Shown here one piece after another: positions 38,340 through 49,830 of a stretch of 64,000 bases of DNA (position 1 is its first letter; each line of letters starts with the position of its first letter). The translations under genes were made by a program, and so were the position numbers. Source of the DNA: Casuarina equisetifolia. Taxonomy: Eukaryota > Streptophyta > Magnoliopsida > Fagales > Casuarinaceae. The stretch is taken from the NCBI GenBank assembly GCA_028551475.1, contig CM052361.1:23015491-23079490 (forward strand). Direction: 5' to 3'. A model generated the notes under the pieces. The model ran no database searches. It was given only the letters and a program-made list of their open reading frames with translations, and was not told the origin of the DNA.

Positions 38340-38480
38340 TTCTTTAGTTGGAGCAACAAGGACTGCTGGTTACCTGAACATTGACTAGAAGTTCAGGTAA
38401 ACGGTAAGGAATAGTGTGCATGTGGACATCAAGAACACACATAAAGGGAACGGAATACTCGTTGTAAGCTGAACCAAGAG
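38340..38480 (-). pseudogene. RLP N-terminal fragment
   Basis: The plus-strand text TTTAGTTGGAGCAACAAGGACTG, shortened here to its core GGAGCAACAAGGACTGCTG, is the reverse of the QQSLLLQLK part of the RLP N-cap. It runs on into the signal-peptide region and the old start near 38460. Only this first ~45-codon piece of the RLP is present. The rest is deleted. Confidence 0.75.
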
Positions 38481-39489
38481 ACATCCACACAGCAAAGGAT
38501 GGAGAGACGATGAACTTATAGTGCGTCAGGGGGCTAAAGTCCCAAGAACACGGCCTTTTTGGTTTGGTGACACTTAAAAGTCTCGGCCCCCTATAAATCA
38601 ACCGTGTTTGGTATGCGACAGTAGCTCAACGTGTGGACTGGGAGGTTGCAGAAGAAGAAACGAAGTCGAGCGATAGAGACGCGTTGAATCGTAAGCAAAG
38701 ATCACATGGCCACGCGATGATTCTTTCTTGAATCGTAAATGGTGACTCGTCAATGCCAAAACTGGAACATGGAGTCCGAAAAACAGATGTTTACATCAAG
38801 TGAGAAGATGGGAAAAAGAAGAGGAATGGAGAACATCAGTTGAGAGAGGGAAAATTCTACAGGGTCTTTCACGCAACTCATTGATTGCAATCCACGGGTC
38901 TACTCCAACCAATGAAGGATGGGTCCAAACCCATCAGTTGATACTTTCTAGGAAATGAGAAAAATTTGTCAGGATGATTCTCAAAAGTCATATCTTATCT
39001 ACCAAAGAAAATAAAAGAAAAATTGTTCTTAAATAAATAAATTCACATATTCATCAAATAACAATAAATAAAAAAAGAAAGAACAAAGAAAAAAGGAGCC
39101 TAGTCAATTTGAGGAAGACAATAGAGAAGACGAGCAAAAGCCTTGTCCTGCTTACACAAGATAAGAGAGAACAGTGAAGGAAGAGTCGTTTATACCTAAT
39201 GAAGGCAACGAATAAGTGAAGTTCCAATATTTTTGTTACGGGAAAAGGCCACTTCAGCATAGGGCTGACATCTAGGGATGTTACCGCAGGGTGGCTGCTG
39301 GGCATGGTATGAGTATAATTTGTGGGTAGCCTTCAAGATGCTGATGAAGATCTCACTAACTCCTGACCAGGATATGCGGATCGCCATCCTTCCATTCAAG
39401 GAAGATACTCTTCACTTGGTTAATACGAAGAAGATTCCATATTTTTATTTTCTATTTTTGATAACCCAGAATCCCCACCAAAGATAAAC
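38481..39489. other. Former RLP promoter and unassigned DNA
   Basis: 38520-39000 matches RLP upstream sequence (compare 56750-56960 and 24200-24500). From 39000 to 39480 an AT-rich part has phrases shared with 56980-57060 (TCACCTAATGAAGGCAACGAATAAG-type text). The small open frames at 39054-39487 are not recognised. Confidence 0.5.
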
Positions 39490-39900
39490 CCTAATCCAAC
39501 ACCTACAAAATTCCATTTAATTGTAACATGATGCTTTGTACTTCACAATTGTGGGCATTATGATTTCAAAGGAAAGCCACATAAGTTTGTGTTTCCTTCA
39601 AACAGCTTTTGAAAATATAGTAAATTGTTTGACTAGTAAAATTCATCTTTCCAAGTGATTGAATGAAATGTTGAGAACCAACAAGAAGATAAGACTATCA
39701 GCAAATTGTATAGAATATACTTGTAGCTTAATAAATATACTTACTCAAGATGACTTAATTTTCCTGAAGATTGTAAAATCCCGCTTGTGAAAGCATTACG
39801 AGATAAATTTAGAAGATGTAACAATTTGTGCTCTCCAACTTCTTCTAGTATAGTACCATCAAAATTATCGTGAGAAAAGTCAAGGGTGCTAAAAGTGATT
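39490..39900 (-). pseudogene. RLP C-terminal fragment
   Basis: On minus this block reads the last LRRs and cap of an RLP in broken frames. Recognisable pieces are GTIPxEVGEHKLLHLLNLS-like text near 39790-39870 and the region before the transmembrane segment near 39560-39640. It is closer to the fragments at 50700-50950 and 59150-59500 than to the full-length copies, so it is a second RLP sub-type. Confidence 0.7.
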
Positions 39901-40539
39901 AGAATCCCCAAAGAGAATAGCAGGAAAAAGTTGAAAATAGAATTTTCAAAAACAAGAAATGGTAATGAAGTAATATCGATGGATATCTTTTCCTATAGTG
40001 ACTAAAATGGTCTCCGCCCTCTTACATGACAAACTACCATCTCATGGAGAATATATGTTCCAGATTGAATGTTGCACTGGGGGAAAAGAATCATTGCCGC
40101 TTAGATGGTGACTGGCTGGCTCAATCCGTTTTGTGCCGCATGTCGAGAGCCATCCTGTTCTCGCAAAGCGTTCGACGAAGTGTCTGCAACAAGTACAAGC
40201 AGCTGGATCGTTCTCAGCTTTCAAATGTTCATTTGAATGCGATGTTTTTGTTAGAAGTCCATTTACTATGTACTCAAAATGCGATCAAACTGAAAATGGA
40301 GCACAGCAGCCAAGAAAGAAACACAATAGGGAGGGGAGGTCTCGATGACTTATTATCGTCCTACTCCCTATGACTCGATGACTCATATATATGATGTACA
40401 AGCTCGTGGCTCGTGCCTCACAGGGATAATGTCTCAAAATCTTGTTTCTCGCATATCTTCCTTCAGGAAACTCTTCCATAATAGTGGCAAATGAGGCCTT
40501 AAACGTCGCCTCAAGATGGGTGAAAGCTGCTCAATCGAG
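39901..40539. other. Inter-unit spacer with a conserved 250-bp block
   Basis: A block at about 40085-40330 matches 51140-51380 almost base for base, is GC-richer than its surroundings and stays open in two plus frames (40026-40373 and 40133-40348). I recognise neither product. The part from ~40385 matches the 3' UTR of the intact J gene (~16895-17030). Confidence 0.5.
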
Positions 40540-43500
40540 CAGGAGAAGCTTATATAGGCGTCCAAGAAGAATTGTTCTTCCCAGGTCCTCCATCGCTGCA
40601 GTATGAATCACCCTCTTCATCAGTTATTTTGAGTTCTTTCCCAATGAATTCCACAAATTCCTATCCGATTTCCTGCCAAGTGAAAAATATACAAAAACTT
40701 TTCACACTAAATCATATCTGAAATTTTTGAAAGGCATTTCTTCTATATGGTGTGGTTGCATGCATGCATAATAACATAAATCTGTGGAGAAAGTTATCAG
40801 ATGATTATATTCGTATAGACACTAAAAATGAAAATGTCAATAATGACTTACCGCCAATTCTTCCCGTATCCCTTTTGGCTTTCCTTGTGAAGCAACAGTC
40901 GCTTCTCAATTCCCGAATTCTTTTGAAGATCTCTGAAGAAGTCCTCTGTAACATCAAATCTAGGATAAGAGGACAATGTCAAAGTAAACTTGAGACCTTA
41001 AAGGGAAGAGACAATAGCTTACAACAAGAATTCAGCACAACGAAAGTTTTCCTTTTATGCCCATACGGGGTCTGCCAGGGATGACATATCCACATGTTGC
41101 TATTGGAACATCCCTCAAAAAATTACCTGCAGCATAAAGGGCTCAATTATAAGAGCATGGAGAACAATTCTGAGTTGGAAAAGTATAAGATAGAAGGCCA
41201 GAAGATCTTTTCTACAGCCATTTCGTCATCTTTCCTTCTGAACAGGAAAAAAAAAAAAGAAAAAAAGTAAAGTTCTTGCAGATGAGATAAAAATAGTTGG
41301 ATGGCATGCAAGGAATCAAGGGTACTGGAGATATGGAACACGAAAGTATACCAAGAAGCAAGTTTATACAAATGATGTAATGAAGGAGAAAGACTTCTAT
41401 TCCAAAGGCTCATTAGAGAATTCTTGTATATCAGAAGCAATCTAAGTTGTTGATTGAAACATCATAGTGCATCTAGATGCTCTTCCAGAACTCTGATGGA
41501 GAATGCAGTTGGTTGGATGGTTAGGATAAATTTGACCGGTCCATCGGCCCAAGAGATCTTATTCTTTAGAAGTTACACTTAACTAACATGTCACTAGGTG
41601 GGTGGTAGCGCCATCAATGCAGTAATTTGTCATTTTTCACAGAGTAGATCTCTCATGAATATACACCTTCACCACATAGGCAATAAGTTACAAAAGAAAA
41701 ATGGGGTTCAATATGGATGAGAGCTTACAAAGTCATAACGGGTCAGTACAAAACCCGTAAAACTCTTCTCCATCTTGTCCTTACCGACTTTGGCTTCTTT
41801 CAGCACTCTAATTGGAAAAAACAGATCTGCTATTTCCAATGTCATAGCTCCTCCGAGATTCAGAATCCAGTAATGTATTGTATGCATGTTTAATCCTCAT
41901 AAATTTCTGTTGTATGAATGTTTAATCCTTATCAATTTCTACTGTATGCATGTTTAATCCTCATAAATTTCTATTGTGCATAGTTTGTGATATTAGCACC
42001 AGTTATCTATATACCAATAAAAGAATTAGATTTAGATAAGCAACCTATAAGCACCTTGCCTAGTGTAATACAATATATGAAAGCGGGAAAAATGAAAGAG
42101 CATAGAACTTCAGCTTAGGAGTATCTTACCAAAAACGAAATATCACAACTACAATTAAACTCATGGACGAACAAGATAAACTGCCAAGAAAGCTTACATA
42201 CATCTAAGGACTTCTTTGCTCTTCCTTTAGAGCACCAAAATGCACCGCAACAAGAAACGACAGGAAGTAAGCTGATGGCATCAAGAATGTCAGTCAAAAT
42301 TAGGGAAGCAAGTTGAGATCACCGAAGGATGGTCAACTAGTTTGTCATTCAAGTTGAACCTGGCTAATTCATTTGTCTTGAGCTGTGGCAACTGCTTAAA
42401 GTCTAGCAACATGAATATGAAATATTTTAGATATGTGCATACATAACTTCTGCAATCTAGACTGAGGTTTGTAAAAAGCGACATAGAAGCATATGAGGTA
42501 ACATGAAGGCTGCAAAGCTCAGAAAACAAAAGAAAAAAAAAAACATTTAAACCAAAAACAAGCTCTTTAGAAGCACAATATTTAGCTGGTCTTCCATAAT
42601 AACTTTTGTAGAAGCTTCATCTCCAATAAATTGTGCAGACATTCAAAAGCTATATTTCTAAAACAACAAATATGAAAATTGTGCACCAAGCACTGGGGAA
42701 GTTTCAAGTCGAAGTAGAGATGATCATCTAATTGATTATCTTACCCTTTTGTAGTGAATCTGATGAAATCTTGAGTCCCAAGCAATTCTGCCATTATTGC
42801 TGTCACAGACAAGTAAACCCGTAAACATCAAGAAGCAAAATGTTTGGCCATTTGGATTTGTGAAGTTGCTTAAAAGATGTTTGGTTGGAATTTGTGCGGA
42901 AATTTCACTATTCATGCTGTCACCAACATAACTAAATTATTATTGCAGATTGCATTGGGCTAACTGTGCAATATTATCGTTGCCATTCTCAGAGAGATCC
43001 TCAAGATTTCGCAGGTGACTGAACCTAAACATCCTTAGTAGTTTTTCAAAGTAAATATTTGTGAGCAAACTCCAACGCGATAGAACTGGAAACTCCAATG
43101 ATTTCACATTCACTTTTTCTTCTCGAGACGCATTCCAAAATAATATTTTACTCAAAAATCAAAAAATGCAATAACAGATAGGTAAAACAGAGCCTAAATT
43201 CTTTACGCGTTTGTTCAGAATTCAAAATTACCCAAATAAAGTCATCTGAATGTATGCAGCGAAATCCATCTCAACCATGGACAAAGAGCAAAACAGAAAC
43301 TTTAATGGATGAAGTGCCTAATTCAGAAACTTACCTCCTTATTCACATCTGGCTGATACTTCAGAGCGAGTTTACGATAAGCCCTCTTGATTTCGTCCAG
43401 AGTTGCAGAGGAAGACACTCCCAAAACCTCATAAGGAGACTCTCTGCGGCTCGCTCTCAAAAGGCTAATACTACTTCTTGCCTTCTGCTTATAACTCCAG

Positions 43501-43637
43501 AATCTGCAGATGGGTACCGAAGATCTGAATTGATTTTGCAAAGAGACAAGCGAAAGGTGAGGAAGAGACCAGAAACAAAGGTGAGAAAAACGGGGAAGGG
43601 TGGTGAGTGGTGTCAGAGGCAGAACCAATCCATGCAT
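40540..43637 (-). pseudogene. J3: J-domain pseudogene with an intact first exon
   Basis: Exon 1 (43335-43637) is open and would encode MHGLVLPL through [20 protein letters not shown], but the HPD is preceded by a changed residue (KYQPD for KYHPD, so HPD itself becomes QPD). The later exons are dead. Exon 2 (~41755-41985) has a TAG at 41971-41973 and a frame-breaking 32-bp triplication. Remnants of exons 3, 4 and 5 lie near 41100-41130, 40853-40950 and 40545-40672. An ~180-bp insertion in intron 1 (43040-43215) is shared with J5 and J6. Confidence 0.9.
41879..41974. repeat. 32-bp tandem triplication inside J3 exon 2
   Basis: TGTATGCATGTTTAATCC begins at 41879 and 41943, with a variant TGTATGAATG copy at 41911 between them. 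The period is exactly 32. The intact gene and the other copies carry a single unit. Since 32 is not a multiple of three, the frame is destroyed. Confidence 0.92.
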
Positions 43638-44372
43638 GTTGGTGAAGTAATCCCTGAATCTTCCATGCTCGCGTCATGAAGATTTTGGTTGAGACATGTC
43701 GAGCTTTGTATTTGGACTTCTCCGCCTTCGGCCACGTTTTTCCCCACTGGCCCCGTTCTTCCTGATGTGCATAGATCACAACCCTCGACGATCAGAATGG
43801 TTGTCGGATAGCGTCCGATGCATTGACTCGACCTCTTACAGTTTTTGTTTACAAATAAAATAGCTACTGTACGACAGTTCCTAACTGTGACTTTCCATGC
43901 TATAAAATTAAGTTTTCATCTCCAAAATATATTTTCAAGAGAATAGTTTAGTTTTTATCATTTAAAGAAAGTGACCAAAAAAGGAGTAAATTTCAGAGAA
44001 GATCTTGATTTTTATACAATCATATTCCATCACCACCTTTAATCAATCTTTCTTCATCCATTAAAAAAAAAATTCAACCATTTTAAGCCTTGAAAACTTT
44101 GCTCTCATGGTTTGAAAAATGAGTAACTAACGAACAAGTCACCAAAAATTATATAAGACAAGTAATTCAGTAACATTGGTTGTAAAATACAAATATCATG
44201 CTTTAAAACGATGGCAGCCTTCATACATGGATTTTATATTTTATTTTTACATAAAACTTAAATAAGCAAGATTTAGTCCTGACAAAACTTGAGAAATTCG
44301 TATGGCTACCGGCTGAACTCCTGGTTGAGAGATGTTTGGCTTGCACAACATTCGTTGTTACACCAAAGACGG
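43638..44372 (-). other. Unit spacer between J3 and RLP-C
   Basis: Homologous to 20300-20987 and the other unit spacers (old J promoter plus RLP 3' flank). No gene is seen. Confidence 0.55.
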
Positions 44373-47300
44373 TTAATTGAAGATCTTGAACAGAATGTTG
44401 TCAAAATATTTATAATAAGATATCCTCCATCTCTTCCAAATCATAAGGGGCCAAATGATAACTCCAAAACCAAAGATAAATCCCAATTCAATACTTATAT
44501 AATTCCACTCAATTATAACTTGAGATTTTAGATGAGTTGTTTTTTGCTTTGGGGTTGACACTCCTAGATCCTTTTGTTTGCATTGTGATTTCAAAGGAAT
44601 GCCACATAATTTTTCATTTCCTTTAAAGGATGTTTTTAAAAATGTACTAAACTGCTTACCTAGTAGAATTTACCCTTCCAAATGATTAAAAGAAAGGTTA
44701 AGTATGGCTAAAAAGCCAAGACCATTAGCAAGTTGCTCAAGAATCTTTCCAATAAGCTTGTTGCTTGATAAATCCAATGACTCAAGATGTCTCAAATTTC
44801 CCAACAATGATGGGATTTGACCTGTAAAGGCATTGTGGGATAGGTTAAGAATGTAAAGCATTTTGAGTTCTCCTAACTCTTCAGGTATAGGACCACTAAA
44901 ATTGTTGTATGAAAAGTCAAGGACAGTGTTTGCAATATGGATCTTCTCTAGCTCTCTCTCTGCTCCTTTTATCATCAATATCACCTTATCTTCAAAATTA
45001 CGAAAATAACTATAATATTGAAGGTCATTTTTTGAGTTGGCCTCATTTTTATCTTCCATCATCACCTTCCAAGTAGATATGAACATTATTTGAAGTTCCC
45101 TACCAAAATTGTTTGAAGCAATGTCTAAAATTTGAAGCATTGGCCAATAGCTAGTAGGCCCAAGATGAGTAACATTTCCATAAAATTTGTTAAATTGTAA
45201 TATAAGGACCTATAACATGGTTGTGTTCTTCAAGTAAAAGGGGAAGGTACCTTCCACATGGTTGTTCTCAATGTCTAATAATTTCAACCTTACACAATTG
45301 GCCAAAGATTTCGGTAACTCTCCTTCTAGATGGTTTCCATTAAGAGCTAAACTTCCTAATATACACATGCTTGGAAATGTATCAGTGATGGTAGCATAAA
45401 GGTTGTTTCTCCCAAGATGCAACACTTTAAGAGTTTCACTCATCTTAATCAAACATTAGGGAATCATGCCACTTAGGAAATTGTTTGAGAAATCCAAAAA
45501 GTTAAGATATGTGGCATTACATATTGATCCAGGGATTCTATCATAGAGCTTATTATTTGAAAATAATAAAACATTTGTGGAACCAAGAAACCTACCAATG
45601 TTGGTTGGTATGGTAAAATTGAAATTATTTGTTGAGAAATCCAAATAAGTGATGGATGAGAGAATTGGAAGTTGCCCTTAGAGCTGGTTGAAGTGTAGGT
45701 CTAGGAAGCCTAACAAAGATAGATTAAGGATAGGTCCATTCAAACTCACCAAATTGTTATGAGAGAGATTTACATATTGGAGACTAGGATTTTTCCAAAA
45801 TCAGGATGGTATATCTCCATAGATCTAGTTATTAGAGAGGTCTACCAAATACAACCTTTCAGAAGCCAAGTCTAGCTTGCCAATTTGGGGGACAAAGGGC
45901 AAAGAACGATTTAATCCATCATACTCAATCAACAAGTTATTGTTTGAAAGATTGAGCTTAAAAAGAGATCTTAACTTTTGGATGCCATTAAGTTGAAAAC
46001 TAACATTGAAGTTGTTCCAAGAAAGTGAAACCATACGAAGGTCCTGGCATTCAAAGATGTCCATAGGTATTGGCCCTTTCAAATGATTACTACTCAAATC
46101 AAGCTCTAATAAAGTACAATAAGAAACATTGGAGAATTTGTTAAGTTGACCAAAAAGTTGGTTGTTGGAAATTCGTAACCCCAACAATGATTTACTAGCA
46201 AATAAATAACTTGGAATATTACCATTCAATCGATTGTTGCTTAAATCAAGATGATTTAAATTATAAAGCTCTTCCCACTAACTAGAAGTAATCTTACCAT
46301 TTAAATAATTGTTAGCAAGGCTTATGTAAGTCAAATTCTTGGCTCTACTAAATGATGGAATTGATCCATTGAAATTGTTGTATGATAAGTCCAAGTGAGT
46401 CAATTGTGTGAAGTTTGCTACTAAGTTTAGAATTGACCCACAAAATTCATTTATTGACATCTTCAAAGAGACCAATTGTGTGAGGCTTGTAATTGAGTTT
46501 GGAATTGATCCATTATATCTATTCCTTGATAGGTCCAATGAGACCAATTGTGTAAGGCTTGAAATTGAGTTTGGAATTGATCCATTAAATCCATTTCCTG
46601 ATATGTCCAAAGAGACCAATTATGTGAGATTTGCAATTGAGTCTGGAATTGATCTACTAAAATTGCAATATTGGACTAGCATGATTTGAAGGGAACTATT
46701 TGGAAGAAACTCTGACAAAGAAACTTGAAGATGTGAATTATATGATATATCAATCATCTTCAATGTTAGCAGTAGGAAGATCTTTTCTGGAAATTGACCA
46801 TTCAATGCAGAAAAAGAGAGATCCAAAGATGTCAAATTTTTGAATTCAGTGAAAAGTTCTGGAACTGGAGCTAAAAAGTTATGATTATTCAAATGAATGA
46901 TTGAAAGGGATTGAAGATTTAGTAAGGAGGAATCAATAGGGCCAAAGAGACCACAACTGTTCAAGCTCAACACTTTGAGATTTAGAAGTGATGATAAGGT
47001 TTAACACCACCCATTATCTTGGGTTGATATAGCTATGCCATCAAGATGGAGTTCAATAAGTTCTGAAAGGTTGTGGACCAACATCTTTAAATCTGTAAGT
47101 TTCAATAATGGATCTCCAGATGAAGAATAAGAAGTAGATAAATCAAGAATAACCAACCTTGTCAAGTGTGAAATGGCCATAGGAATATGTCCAACAAAGC
47201 CAGCATGTGATAGGTTTAAATAACTTAAATTCATCAGCTTATCAAACTCTGATGGAATTTTCGAGTTGAAGAAATTATATGCCAAATTTAGGCTCTGGAG

Positions 47301-47600
47301 ATGCTGAAGACGAAAGAGACTGCTTGACTCATCAAGCCCACCAAAGATGGATCCTTTTGTCAAGTCCAGACCAATAACGCATCCATCATTGCAAGTTACA
47401 CCTTCCCACGAACAATATTCGACACCTTGATTCCACCGAGCAAGTTTCCCAACAGGATCGAGCACAAGGTCATTCTTTAGTTGGAGCAACAAGGACTGCT
47501 GACAGCCAGAACATTGGCTAGACACCGGAAAGACATAAAAGGTAAGGAAAAGTCTGCAAATGGACATCAAGAACACACATGAAGTGAACGGATTTCTCAT
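44373..47600 (-). pseudogene. RLP-C: full-length receptor-like protein, one unbroken frame with nine nonsense codons
   Basis: The whole 3228 bases, 1076 codons, stay in a single reading frame from MRNPF to the tail ending FKIFN, the normal length of Cf-9/Ve1-type RLPs. The frame is cut only by nonsense codons whose last bases are at 47001, 46620, 46278, 45825, 45801, 45678, 45456, 45210 and 44670. Signal peptide, N-cap (YCSWEGVTCNDGCVIGL), about 29 LRRs, the island region with FEDKVILMIKGAERELEKI, the C-cap (GNEKLCGIPLKSQC), the membrane segment (ELGFIFGFGVIIWPL) and a short basic tail are all present. Compared with the paralogues, six stops arose from Gln codons (CAA or CAG), one from Trp and two by A-to-T changes. 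It is a pseudogene unless the assembly is wrong. Confidence 0.9.
46420..46650 (-). repeat. 72-bp LRR module amplified in tandem within RLP-C
   Basis: AATTGAGTTTGGAATTGATCC (plus) recurs at 46491 and 46563 with a 72-base period, and in weaker form near 46635 and 46420. Each period is one 24-residue LRR of the type NGSIPNSITSLTQLVSL. RLP-B has one module fewer and the intact RLP only one. Confidence 0.85.
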
Positions 47601-48469
47601 CGTCGGGTGTAATAAGAGACATTCACACAATAAAGAATGAAGAAGTGATGAACTTATAGTGCATTCAGGTGGGTAAAGTTCCAAGAAAACGACCCTTTTG
47701 GTCTGTGACTCTAAATCTTCGCCGGCTTGAAATCAACCGTGTTCGATATGGAACAGTAGCTGGAAATGTGTAATGGTAGGTGACCCAATAATACTTCCTA
47801 GAATTTGATTAAAAATTGTCGAAAGATTCAGAACAGTCATGTCTCACCTAACCAAGAAAATACAGGACAAAAAAGAAAAGAGCCTAGTTCATTTAATGAA
47901 GATATAGAGACCCAACATGGGTCTTTGGGTTAGGACTTGGATTTATTTACACCAATGACTAAAGAACAATAGTAAAAGAATGCACTCCTTGTCGATGACT
48001 AAGAGTCACTTGCTACAATAAACAATCGAAGAGCCTTTCGGTGATTAAGAGGGTAAAGTCCATAGAATAAGACCAAATCCGAGGACGGTATGCGATAGGG
48101 ACTGAACGTGTTGAATGGGAGATTGAAGAAGAAGAAGAAGCGAAGTCTGCGACAGGAGATTGGGATGTTAGTAATCCGCTGGAGCTCACAGATAGGAATC
48201 ACCCTGTCCCTTTTTAATTACAAAGGTCACATCGCCTTGAAATCGAACAACCATTATAATTAGTTCAATTCATTACATGATTGTCGCATATGTTTATGTT
48301 CTATTTCTTTCTTGCCTGCCATGCAGGTCTTTGTGTAATATCATCTATAAACTACATTCAAATTCACAAACTTTTTGCAGATAATTTCGTACTGACACTC
48401 CTCTTAACATATATTGAAGGAAAATTTGAACAAAAATGAAAATAATAAGATCAACCCAGACAGGGATGG
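47601..48469. other. RLP-C upstream DNA and unit boundary
   Basis: The former RLP-C promoter matches 36321-36800 (GTGATGAACTTATAG, GTAAAGTCC and similar phrases). TTTCTTTCTTGCCTGCC at 48305 marks the boundary. From 48445 the beta segment begins. No supported gene. Confidence 0.5.
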
Positions 48470-48844
48470 TTGAAGCAACACTCTGTTTCACTCAATGCCA
48501 AAAAAGTACAAGGTCTAGTAAAGATTAGAGAGTTATGCATGCGTAATATATGGTGGATCTTCTTGGTCGAGATGCCACTTGCGCCTGATTTGTATGTTCT
48601 GCCTCTTTATGGGAAAGCTGATCTTTCTGATATAGCAGAGAAGCATATCTCAGAACTTGAACCTGAGATGCAGGAAACTGTTTGCTCCCGTAAAATATGT
48701 GTTGTGAGGTTGGTAATTAACAATTCCAAATTCAGGAAGATCATTGAGAAAGTCCAGGGTGCAGTTGGGACGGGAAAATTCGATACATATGCTCTCTGTA
48801 TACAGATAGTGATCATCACCCCCATACTTACTTTACCCATGTAA
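48470..48844 (+). CDS. Unrecognised 124-aa open frame in the beta segment, possibly a gene fragment
   Basis: I do not recognise this product. The frame reads through MKQHSVSLNAKK, LYGKADLSDIAEKH, ELEPEMQETVCSRKICVV, FRKIIEKVQGAVGTG and FDTYALCI, which looks like real protein with mixed charge and no signal peptide. The copy at 37042-38170 preserves most residues (LYGKADLTDRAKK, MQETVCSRQICVV, KKIIEKVRGAVGTGK) even though a solo LTR split it. That degree of residue conservation suggests an origin in a coding exon. The 5' and 3' ends do not look like a complete gene, and the frame is on the strand opposite to the J and RLP genes. It may be a captured exon or a decayed neighbour. Confidence 0.35.
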   Translation: MKQHSVSLNAKKVQGLVKIRELCMRNIWWIFLVEMPLAPDLYVLPLYGKADLSDIAEKHISELEPEMQETVCSRKICVVRLVINNSKFRKIIEKVQGAVGTGKFDTYALCIQIVIITPILTLPM

Positions 48845-49369
48845 CGTTTACTCAACAAAGCCTCCCTCCAAATACTTTTACAAATTTGTCATATCTTTGA
48901 ATTTGGGATGGAAATTCAATCCAAGCTGCAGATGTAAGACAAGTTGGGCAATTAAAGAGTCTCCTTCAGGATTGATGAGCCGATTCTGCTCAATAGAGAT
49001 TGCGTAAGGACTGATTGTGGGGCAGAGGAATGCAACCGCAGTTCTAATTCATTTGAAGCTAGCCATTCATCTCCATGGCTTGCCATTCTTGATATCATAT
49101 ATTCTTGGTAGAGAGTCCTGTCCATCGTTGAATTAAATAATGGGAGATAAGCAATCGCACTTGACAATTGGAAAATCTGATATAAAGGGAAGAGAAGAAA
49201 AGATCAGGAAAAAGAAACCCAATTCCATTCCTGCTCATGTATTCTATCAAGCTTGTTCATATCATTTATCTGTTTCATAAGCTACTTTGTAAATATTACC
49301 TGTTGATTAGCCAACAAATCAGTGTCGCGCAACAGCCCATGTGAAAGTCTAAAACTGAAAATGTCTACA
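48845..49369. other. Unassigned DNA between the beta segment and J4
   Basis: Up to ~48950 it matches 38180-38300. Beyond that the sequence (48952-49167 is a 71-codon minus frame I do not recognise) has no partner elsewhere in the window. Confidence 0.5.
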
Positions 49370-49830
49370 ATGACATACAGCCAATTCTTCCCATAGGCTT
49401 TTTGGCTTTCCAATTTTAGGAATTCTTCGTCAAGATCTCTGAGGAAGTCCTCTTTAACATCAAATCTAGGATTAGAGCACAATGTCAAAGGAAACTGGAG
49501 AGCTTAAAGGGAAAATACAATAGCTTACAACTAAAATTCAGCACAACGAAAGTTTTACTTTACGCCCATGCGGTGTCTGTCGGGGATAACATATCTACCT
49601 GTTGTTATTTCAGCATCCCTCAAGAATTTACCTGCAGCATAAAGGGCTTAATTTCATAAGAACATGGAGAAAAGATCTGAAATGGAAAAGGATAAGATAG
49701 AAGGCCAGAGGATTCTGGTAGAGACATGTCACGTTCCGTCGCCATTGGCCCGGTTCTTCTTGATGTGCATAAATCACAACCCTCGACCATTAGAAATGGT
49801 TGTCGGATAGTGTCCGATGCATTGACTCGA
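49370..49830 (-). pseudogene. J4: truncated J-domain pseudogene (exons 3 and 4 fused to the upstream region)
   Basis: 49380-49470 is exon 4 (WEELA region, AATTCTTCGTCAAGATCTCT) and 49600-49640 is exon 3. At about 49708 intron-2 sequence (GATAGAAGGCCAGAG) runs straight into DNA that normally lies upstream of exon 1 (GATTCTGGTAGAGACATGTC). Exons 1 and 2 and intron 1 were removed by one deletion of nearly 2.5 kb relative to J3. Confidence 0.8.

Noticed and set aside
46408..46689. Plus-strand frame with repeated IEFGIDPL
   Set aside because: Antisense of the 72-bp LRR modules of RLP-C. The apparent repeat protein is a shadow.
44373..47600. RLP-C stops being repaired by RNA editing or readthrough
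   Set aside because: Nuclear mRNA in plants has no known U-to-C editing of this extent, and nine stops cannot be read through. Two of the stops also arose from A-to-T changes.
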